DNA from: VRUE01 sp963737575
GTDB lineage: Bacteria; Actinomycetota; Thermoleophilia; Solirubrobacterales; 70-9
Reading direction: 5' to 3'
NCBI GenBank assembly: GCA_963737575.1
Contig: CAVTTJ010000005.1
Coordinates: 186,001 to 250,000, forward strand
DNA: 64,000 bases
The notes beneath the pieces were generated by a model. That model made no database searches. It saw nothing but the letters and a program-made list of their open reading frames with translations, and was not told the origin of the DNA. Positions 58,417 to 64,000 of this stretch are shown here, one piece after another. Positions within the stretch are counted from its first letter, which is position 1. Every line of letters starts with the position of its first letter. The translations under genes were made by a program, and so were the position numbers.

Positions 58417-59680
58417 CCTCGACGCGCTCTTCGCCTTCCTGCTCGCGGGCGTCCTGGCCCTGCTCCTGGTCCCGCTGACCGACCGGCTCGCGGGGCGGGT
58501 CGGGGCGATCGACCATCCCAATGAACGCTCCCTGCACGTGGCGCCGACGCCGAAGCTCGGCGGCCTCGCGATATTCGTCGCCGTCCTCGTCACAGGCCTG
58601 ATCTGGCTGCCCTGGGACGGTGAGACGCGCGCGATCCTCGTCGGCGCGCTGATGATCACCGCGGTCGGCTTCCTCGATGACATCTACGACCTCAACGCGG
58701 CGGTGAAGCTGGCGGGGCAGACGGCCTCAGTGATAGTCCCGGTCGCCGCCGGGGTCACCGTAGAGAGCTTCACCTTCCCGTTTCTCGGCGCCCTCGATCC
58801 CGGCTCGGTCGACCTGATCGGGCTGCCCGGCCCGGGCGCGATCGACCTCGGCGACGTCGGCACCGTGGTCGGGATCGTCGCCGTGATCAACGTCATCAAC
58901 CTGATCGACGGCGTCGACGGCCTCGCCGCCGGCGTCTGCACGATCTCTGGTGTGACCCTGGCCGTTATCGCGCTCTCGCTCGAGCGCAACGCGGCGGGAG
59001 TGCTGGCGGCGCTGACGGCGGGGGCCTCGCTCGGGTTCCTCCGCCACGGCTTCCCCCCGGCGACGACCTTCATGGGCGACACCGGCTCGAACCTGCTCGG
59101 CTTCCTGCTCGGGGTCGTGGCGGTCCAGGGAGCTCTGAAGACGAATGCCGTGATCGCGCTGTTCCTGCCGCTGATCATCCTCGCCGTGCCGATCCTCGAC
59201 ACCGGCTTCGTCGTCGCCAAGCGGCTCAAATACCGGCGGCCGATCTACCGGGCGGATCGCTGGCACTTCCATCACCGGATGGCCGACATCGGCTTCTCGC
59301 AGCGGCGCACGCTCGCCTATCTCTACGGCTGGACCGTGGTGATGGCCCTGCTGGCACTGGCGCTGCGCTTCGTCCCCTACAGCGACAACCACGGCCACTT
59401 CGACTTCTTCTGGAGCGCCGTGATGGCGTTCCTCGGCCTGCTGGCGCTGGCGGCGAGCGTCTACCTCGTCGAGGTCCTCGAGATCCTCAAGCTGCGCCAG
59501 GCGCGGTTGCGGCAGCTCGTCGGCCTCCGTCGCGACGCCGGCAGGCCGGTTCCCGGCGAAGCGGCGGTCGATCGCGCGGTGGAACGCGAGCTGGAGACCG
59601 GGAGCTTCCCGGCGATCGATCCCGAGACGGGCGAGTTCGAGGCCCTCGACCCGGACCCGACCCCAGGTCCCGGACGGTAG
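58406..59680 (+). CDS. WecA/MraY-family undecaprenyl-phosphate GlcNAc-1-phosphate transferase
   Basis: The 424-residue polytopic protein (about 11 helices) shows the family motifs: VGFLDDIYDLNAAVK, NVINLIDGVDGLAAG, FMGDTGSN and RWHFHHRMADIG (the HxHH site of WecA). It transfers a sugar 1-phosphate to undecaprenyl phosphate. The C-terminal 60 residues form a polar tail not seen in all members. In mycobacteria the homologue (Rv1302, rfe) also sits directly upstream of the ATP synthase operon. Confidence 0.93.
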   Translation: MPASLDALFAFLLAGVLALLLVPLTDRLAGRVGAIDHPNERSLHVAPTPKLGGLAIFVAVLVTGLIWLPWDGETRAILVGALMITAVGFLDDIYDLNAAVKLAGQTASVIVPVAAGVTVESFTFPFLGALDPGSVDLIGLPGPGAIDLGDVGTVVGIVAVINVINLIDGVDGLAAGVCTISGVTLAVIALSLERNAAGVLAALTAGASLGFLRHGFPPATTFMGDTGSNLLGFLLGVVAVQGALKTNAVIALFLPLIILAVPILDTGFVVAKRLKYRRPIYRADRWHFHHRMADIGFSQRRTLAYLYGWTVVMALLALALRFVPYSDNHGHFDFFWSAVMAFLGLLALAASVYLVEVLEILKLRQARLRQLVGLRRDAGRPVPGEAAVDRAVERELETGSFPAIDPETGEFEALDPDPTPGPGR

Positions 59681-59732
59681 TGGCAACCGTCACGAAACTG
59701 GCTCTAGAAAGCGGATAACGGCCCCTTTCGGA

Positions 59733-59771
59733 TATAGTCGCCATTCCGCCCGCTCGTCCTGAGCCGGGCGG
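59733..59771 (+). promoter_or_regulatory. Promoter -10 and 5' hairpin of the ATP synthase operon
   Basis: TATAGT (59733-59738) is a likely -10, placing the transcript start near 59745. A perfect 7-bp stem, CCGCCCG (59746-59752) with CGGGCGG (59765-59771), would then form the very 5' end of the message and include the GGGCGGA that is the only Shine-Dalgarno-like run before the ATG at 59777. The run ATTTT follows, so attenuation or translational masking are both possible. Confidence 0.55.
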
Positions 59772-59776
59772 ATTTT

Positions 59777-60151
59777 ATGTCTCCTCCCAAGCACGTCGAC
59801 CTGATGGTCCTGGCAGCCGCGCTCGCGGTTTTCCTGCTTGCCGGTTGGCCGATCGTCGGCTACGCCGTCGCCGCCGCAGCCTGGCTCGCCCAGCGCGGGA
59901 TCCAGGTCCTCGCCGGCCGCCGTATCGCCGAAGCGATCGCCAACGGAAACCGCCAGAAGGCGATGGGGACGCTGGCGGCCTCGACCCTCGGCCGGGTCTG
60001 GCTGATGGCCACCGCGGCACTTCTCGCCGGCATCGCCGATCGCGAATCCGGCCTCGCGGCGGCGCTGCTCCTGCTCGTCCTCTTCACCGTCTCCTTCGCC
60101 GCCCAGGGGATCGCCTACCTGCTCGAGCCCGAGGGGGAGGTCCTGCCATGA
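59777..60151 (+). CDS. atpI: ATP synthase protein I-like membrane protein
   Basis: The 124-residue protein has about four hydrophobic helices and stands between the WecA-like gene and atpB, the position of atpI in actinobacteria. AtpI helps assemble the c-ring in some bacteria. Sequence conservation in this family is low, so the name rests on position and topology. Its stop overlaps the apparent atpB start as ATGA at 60148. Confidence 0.8.
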   Translation: MSPPKHVDLMVLAAALAVFLLAGWPIVGYAVAAAAWLAQRGIQVLAGRRIAEAIANGNRQKAMGTLAASTLGRVWLMATAALLAGIADRESGLAAALLLLVLFTVSFAAQGIAYLLEPEGEVLP

Positions 60152-61111
60152 GCGCCGGGGCAGCGGCGGTCGGGCAAAGCTCCGACCGAGAAGTCCGGCG
60201 GCCTCTCGACCAAAGCCAAGGTCCTGATCGGCATCGGTGTCTATCTTGGGATCGCGATCCTGCTGGGGCTGATCTTCGGCAGCGCCGGCAAGAACGAAGC
60301 GTTCCAGCCGCAGAACGAGTTCAAGCTCGAACCATGGGTCTCGATCGAACTCGGTGGCATCGACCTCAGCATCAACAAGGCGGTCTTCTATCTGCTCCTG
60401 GCCAGCGCGCTGACGATCGCGGCGATGACCTGGATCGCGAAACGGATGGCGCAGAAGCCGAACCGGGTCCAGACCGCGGTCGAGGTCGCCTACGACCTGA
60501 CGAAAAACAACATCACCGGCGGCAACCTCGATTCGGAGACCGCGATCCGGTGGTTCCCATTCCTCGGCGCCCTTTTCTTCTTCATCTGGTTCTCGAACAT
60601 GATCGGGTTCCTGCCGCTGCCGACAAACACCGAGCACACCGTCGACATCTTCGGCGTCGCGGTCCCGAGCTTCGCGCTGTACGCGGCGACCGCGAACCTC
60701 TCGATCCCGCTCGTCCTCACCCTCGTCGTCTGGGTCTCCTACCACGTCGAAGGGATCCGGGCCAAGGGCTTCGTCAAGTACCTGGCGAGCTGGCTGCCTC
60801 CCGGCCTCGAGGACATGAACCCGGCCGCCAAGGCCTTCATCTTCGTGATCGAGGCGATCTCCCACTTCGCCCGCCTGATCTCGCTCTCGGTGCGGCTCTT
60901 CGCCAATATCCTCGCCGGCCACCTGCTGCTGCTGTTCATGGGCGGCGGGTTGGCGGTGCTGCTGGGAATCGCCGCGCTCGGCGCCCTCACGTTCCCGCTG
61001 GCGTTCTTCTTCTTCATCCTCGAGGTCGGCCTTATCGCCACCCTCCAGGCTTTTATCTTCTCGACCCTGACCGCGATCTACATCGGCGGAGCCGTCTCCG
61101 CCAGCCACTAG
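60148..61111 (+). CDS. atpB: ATP synthase subunit a, with an apparent frameshift near the 5' end
   Basis: The F0 a subunit forms the proton half-channels. LISLSVRLFANILAGHLLL holds the essential Arg; IEAISHFARL and LEVGLIATLQAFIFSTLTAIYI complete the conserved C-terminal half. The main frame runs back past the first ATG (60425) through clear a-subunit sequence (KVLIGIGVYLGIAILLGLIF, then WVSIELGGIDLSINKAVFY) to an AtpI stop at 60149, with no start codon. An ATG at 60148 lies one frame away and joins it if one base is removed near 60172-60176 (GTCGGGC). The intact protein would have 320 residues. Confidence 0.88.
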
Positions 61112-61129
61112 AAAAAGGAGAGCTGTTCA

Positions 61130-61396
61130 ATGGATCTGTCCCCAATTGCCGCCGCGATCTCCGACGAAGGGATCGAAAAGGCCGGCAAGGCGATCGCCCT
61201 CGGCGTCGGCGCCGGGCTCGGCTCGATCGGCGCCGGAATCGGCATCGGCTTCATCTTCGGCAAGGAGATCGAGTCTGTCGCCCGCCAGCCCGAGATGAAA
61301 GACGAGCTTCAGGCAATCCGCTGGCTCGGCTTCGCGCTGACCGAGGCGGTCGCCTTCTACACCTTCATCTTCGGCCTCATCGCCTTCTTCCTCTAG
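61130..61396 (+). CDS. atpE: ATP synthase subunit c
   Basis: The 88-residue hairpin has two membrane helices: GVGAGLGSIGAGIGIGFIFG, the polar loop ARQPEMKDEL, and GFALTEAVAFYTFIFGLIAF with the proton-carrying Glu. AAAGGAG lies 9-10 nt before the ATG, the strongest ribosome site in the operon, which suits the c-ring's higher stoichiometry. The helix-1 GxGxGxG packing motif looks proton-type, with no sodium ligands identified. Confidence 0.97.
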   Translation: MDLSPIAAAISDEGIEKAGKAIALGVGAGLGSIGAGIGIGFIFGKEIESVARQPEMKDELQAIRWLGFALTEAVAFYTFIFGLIAFFL

Positions 61397-61405
61397 GCCG
61401 ATCAC

Positions 61406-61993
61406 GTGGAGCTGATCGTCGGGGAAATAGCGGGCATCCTCAGCCTCGCCGCCGAGTCGGGGAAGGAAGAAGGCGGCAGCTTCCTGGTCTCGCCAGGGCT
61501 CGGCCTGATGATCTGGACCCTGGTCCTGTTCCTGTTCACGATGTGGGTGCTGAGCAAGCTCGCGTTCCCGAAAATCCAGGAGGCGCTCGACAAGCGGGCG
61601 AAGACGATCGCCGAGTCGATCGAGGCGGCCGAACGCCAGCGCAAGGAGTCCGACGAGCTGCTCGAGGAGTACCGCGCTCGCCTCGCCGAGGCCCGCGAGC
61701 AGGCCGACGACATCATGGTCCGGGCGCGCAAAGCGGCCGATACCGCCGAATCCGAGGCGGCGGCGGCCGGCAAGGAGAGACGCGAGGAGCTGGTCGACCA
61801 GGCCAAGCGCGACATCGAGGCCGAGACGCGGCGCTCGCTGCAGCAGATCCGCAAGGAGGTCGCCGACCTCACCGTCCTCGCGACCGAGAAGGTGACCCGC
61901 AAGTCGCTCGACGCCGACGACCAGCGGCGCCTGGTCGAGGAGGCGCTGAGCGAGGTCGATTTCACCAGCCTCTCGGGGTCTGAGAGCAACTGA
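61406..61993 (+). CDS. atpF: ATP synthase subunit b
   Basis: The 195-residue peripheral-stalk protein has one membrane helix (about residues 34-54), FPKIQEALDKRAKTI, and a long charged coiled coil to residue 185. GTG start. Its stop codon overlaps the atpH start at 61993. Size and topology are standard, and a single b gene is present rather than b/b'. Confidence 0.95.
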   Translation: MELIVGEIAGILSLAAESGKEEGGSFLVSPGLGLMIWTLVLFLFTMWVLSKLAFPKIQEALDKRAKTIAESIEAAERQRKESDELLEEYRARLAEAREQADDIMVRARKAADTAESEAAAAGKERREELVDQAKRDIEAETRRSLQQIRKEVADLTVLATEKVTRKSLDADDQRRLVEEALSEVDFTSLSGSESN

Positions 61994-62529
61994 TGGCGCA
62001 GGAGGCCGCCCGCGTATACGCCGAGGCCATGTTCGACGTGGCCAAGGAGAAGGGGAAGCTCGACGCGATCGGCGAGGAGCTCGCCCAGTTCGCCGACGCG
62101 GTCTCGGCCGAGCGCGAACTACAGGTCTTCCTCTTCAGTCCCTACTTCTCCTCGCAGGAGAAGATCGAGGGACTGCACCGGGCCGTCACCGGCGCCGACG
62201 AGGAGCTGGTGAACTTCCTCGAGCTGCTGGTCGAAAAGCACCGGATGCCGGAGGTATTCCGCATCCGCGCCCGATTCGACCAGCTCTGGAAGCAGGAGAA
62301 CAAGCGCCTCGACGTGACCGTGACGAGCGCGGTCGAGCTCGACCCGGCGGTGGTCGAGGAGGTCGGCGCCGAGGTCGAGCGCCAGACCGGCCAGAAGGTC
62401 GAGCTGGTGAGCCGGGTCGACGACGGGATCCTCGGTGGCCTGGTGCTGCAGGTCGGCAACATGGTCCTCGACGCGAGCATCCGCAGTCGCCTCGAGAAAC
62501 TTCGAAAGAGCGTCGCGCAGGCGGCGTAA
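61993..62529 (+). CDS. atpH: ATP synthase subunit delta
   Basis: The 178-residue OSCP/delta subunit shows AARVYAEAMFDVAKEKGKLDAI at the N-terminus and GQKVELVSRVDDGILGGLVLQVGNMVLDASIRSRLEKL, the family C-terminal signature. It connects F1 to the b stalk. It is a normal-length stand-alone delta, not the b-delta fusion found in mycobacteria, which helps separate this organism from that group. Confidence 0.96.
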   Translation: MAQEAARVYAEAMFDVAKEKGKLDAIGEELAQFADAVSAERELQVFLFSPYFSSQEKIEGLHRAVTGADEELVNFLELLVEKHRMPEVFRIRARFDQLWKQENKRLDVTVTSAVELDPAVVEEVGAEVERQTGQKVELVSRVDDGILGGLVLQVGNMVLDASIRSRLEKLRKSVAQAA

Positions 62530-62549
62530 GGAAGGGATAAGAGCACCCA

Positions 62550-64000
62550 ATGGAGATCAAGCCGGACGAGATCGCATCGATTCTCAGGGAAAGGATCGAG
62601 GGCATGGACACGGCGAGCGCCGACCTCACCGAGGTCGGCACGGTGCTGTCGGTCGCCGACGGCATCGCCCGCATCCACGGCCTCGACAACTGCATGGCGC
62701 TGGAGATGCTGGAGCTGCCGCACGGCGTGACCGGGCTGGCGCTCAACCTCGAGGCCGACAACGTCGGCTCCGTCCTCTTCGGCGAGTGGGACAAGATCGT
62801 CGAGGGAGACACGGTCAAACGCACCGGCCACCTGCTCGAGATCCCGGTCGGCGACGAGCTCCTCGGCCGCCTGGTCGACCCGCTCGGGCGCCCGCTCGAT
62901 GACAAGGGCGACCTCAACACGACCAAGACCCGCCCGGCCGAGTTCAAAGCCCCCGGCGTCGTCCAGCGCCAGCCGGTCGAGGAGCCGGTCCAGACCGGCC
63001 TGATGTCGATCGACGGGATGATCCCGATCGGCCGCGGCCAGCGAGAGCTGATCATCGGCGACCGCCAGACCGGAAAGACGGCGATCGCGATCGACACGAT
63101 CATCAACAACAAGGACAAGGACCTGATCTGTATCTACGTCGCGATCGGGCAGCGGATGTCGACCGTGGTCCAGCTGAAGGAGATCCTCGAGGAGAACGGG
63201 GCGATGGAGAACACGATCATCGTCGCCGCCCCCGCCGACGAGGCGGCCCCGATCAAGTACATCGCGCCCTACGCCGGCTGCGCGATGGGCGAGCACTTCC
63301 TCTACGACGGGAAAGCCGCCCTCTGCGTCTACGACGACCTCACCAAACACGCCTACGCATATCGCCAGATGTCACTCTTGCTGCGGCGGCCGCCGGGGCG
63401 CGAGGCCTACCCGGGCGACGTCTTCTACCTTCACTCGCGCCTGCTCGAGCGGGCGGTCAAACTCAACGACGAGCTCGGCGGCGGCTCGCTGACGGCGCTG
63501 CCGATCATCGAGACCCAGGCCTCCGATGTCTCCGCCTACATCCCGACCAACGTGATCTCGATCACCGACGGCCAGATCTTCCTCGAGTCCGACCTCTTCA
63601 ACTCGGGCGTGCGGCCGGCGATCAACGTCGGGATCTCGGTCTCGCGGGTCGGCGGCAACGCGCAGACCAAGGCGATGAAGAAAGTGGCCGGCAAACTGCG
63701 CCTCGACCTCTCCCAGTACCGCGACCTCGAGGCCTTCGCCCAGTTCGGCTCCGAGCTCGACCCCGAGACCCAGAAATCGCTCAACCGCGGCGAGCGGCTG
63801 GTCGAGGTCCTGAAACAGAAAGAGCGGGACCCGCTCTCCGTCGGCGATCAGGTCGCCTCGATCTATTCCGGGACCGGCGGCTACCTCGATCGAATCAAGG
63901 TCGACCGGGTGGGCGAGTTCCTCGCCGACCTGCGGGTCCGGCTTCACTCCGAACACGCCGATCTGCTGAACCGGATCGAAGAGACCGGGAAGCTCGAGGA
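62550..64000 (+). CDS. atpA: ATP synthase subunit alpha (3' end beyond the window)
   Basis: The first 483 codons are visible. The F1 alpha subunit regulates and supports catalysis at the beta interface. The P-loop GDRQTGKTAI is at residues 170-179; LLRRPPGREAYPGDVFYLHSRLLERA and NVGISVSRVGGNAQTKAMK follow. AAGGAAGGG lies 13-21 nt upstream of the ATG. gamma, beta and epsilon genes are expected just outside the window. Confidence 0.97.
   Translation, partial: MEIKPDEIASILRERIEGMDTASADLTEVGTVLSVADGIARIHGLDNCMALEMLELPHGVTGLALNLEADNVGSVLFGEWDKIVEGDTVKRTGHLLEIPVGDELLGRLVDPLGRPLDDKGDLNTTKTRPAEFKAPGVVQRQPVEEPVQTGLMSIDGMIPIGRGQRELIIGDRQTGKTAIAIDTIINNKDKDLICIYVAIGQRMSTVVQLKEILEENGAMENTIIVAAPADEAAPIKYIAPYAGCAMGEHFLYDGKAALCVYDDLTKHAYAYRQMSLLLRRPPGREAYPGDVFYLHSRLLERAVKLNDELGGGSLTALPIIETQASDVSAYIPTNVISITDGQIFLESDLFNSGVRPAINVGISVSRVGGNAQTKAMKKVAGKLRLDLSQYRDLEAFAQFGSELDPETQKSLNRGERLVEVLKQKERDPLSVGDQVASIYSGTGGYLDRIKVDRVGEFLADLRVRLHSEHADLLNRIEETGKLE

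Noticed and set aside
60425..61111. atpB starting at the first in-frame ATG (60425)
   Set aside because: This would remove the first membrane helix and conserved N-terminal sequence that is visible upstream in the same frame.
1..64000. tRNA, rRNA, CRISPR array, integrase or transposase
   Set aside because: No cloverleaf, conserved TTCGA arm context, regularly spaced repeats or mobile-element protein motifs were found in the intergenic gaps, which are almost all shorter than 200 nt.

Overview
The window is about 64 kb of very GC-rich bacterial chromosome. Its gene content points to the Actinobacteriota, most likely class Thermoleophilia (Solirubrobacterales-like); that is an inference from gene order and families, not from a search. 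Supporting signs are a WecA-atpI-atpBEFHA order, rpmE-DUF1385-prfA-prmC-sua5-glyA, a pair of actinobacterial ArsA/BagAB-type ATPases, Gram-positive-style type IV pilus genes, frequent GTG/TTG starts, and dense packing with many TGATG/ATGA overlaps. Nothing resembling tRNA, rRNA, CRISPR, integrase, transposase or phage genes was seen.

Region by region. 1-6.9 kb: the 3' part of a type IV pilus cluster (two minor pilin-like proteins, prepilin peptidase, PilM, PilN, PilO and a downstream pilus-associated protein). 6.9-18.1 kb: HxlR regulator, a large unknown protein, two ArsA-like ATPases, a ParA-like ATPase co-transcribed with an FtsZ that has a long N-terminal extension, a gamma-glutamyltransferase fused in frame to a class III nucleotide cyclase, a short crotonase and a methyltransferase. 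18.2-25.5 kb: methyltransferase, GH57 branching enzyme and GT4 glycosyltransferase (alpha-glucan metabolism), secreted proteins, an acyltransferase, and the MeaB GTPase. 25.5-41.7 kb: acyl-CoA and short-chain carbon metabolism (acyl-CoA dehydrogenase, aldehyde dehydrogenase, thioesterase, thiolase, split methylmalonyl-CoA mutase, EtfB/EtfA/ETF-quinone oxidoreductase), interspersed with HxlR and XRE regulators, a nucleotidyltransferase, leucyl aminopeptidase, a HAD phosphatase and a patatin. 41.7-46.9 kb: a sugar/glycolipid operon (DegT aminotransferase, epimerase-glycosyltransferase fusion, polysaccharide deacetylase). 47-54.6 kb: GGDEF protein, rpmE, DUF1385, prfA, prmC, sua5, a lysyl-oxidase-like secreted protein, glyA. 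54.8-59.7 kb: cell-surface polysaccharide genes (DUF354, sugar transferase, AsnB, WecA/MraY-like). 59.7 kb to the end: the ATP synthase operon, cut inside atpA.

The most unusual signal is not a gene. Several palindromic repeat elements are scattered through the window, and some lie inside reading frames. Three copies (11240, 12339, 49796) share GGGTCCTGTC and TGCGGGC blocks, while their terminal and inner arms differ in sequence but stay complementary. Two of them are translated as disordered linkers in ParA and FtsZ. A second family (13935, 54706) shares a 16-nt core inside unrelated complementary arms; one copy adds about 30 residues to the gamma-glutamyltransferase. A further hairpin interrupts prmC, and a 37-nt repeat links ftsZ with the region upstream of 54809. 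Together these look like in-frame palindromic insertions comparable in principle to Rickettsia palindromic elements.

Caution on sequence quality: methylmalonyl-CoA mutase (near 36470) and atpB (near 60172) each need a one-base frame change in GC-rich runs, a sugar transferase lacks a canonical start, and the GGT-cyclase fusion could come from one extra base. These may be real, or may be indel errors in the assembly. Many genes have a TAnnnT hexamer 8-10 nt before the start codon and no Shine-Dalgarno, suggesting common leaderless transcription.
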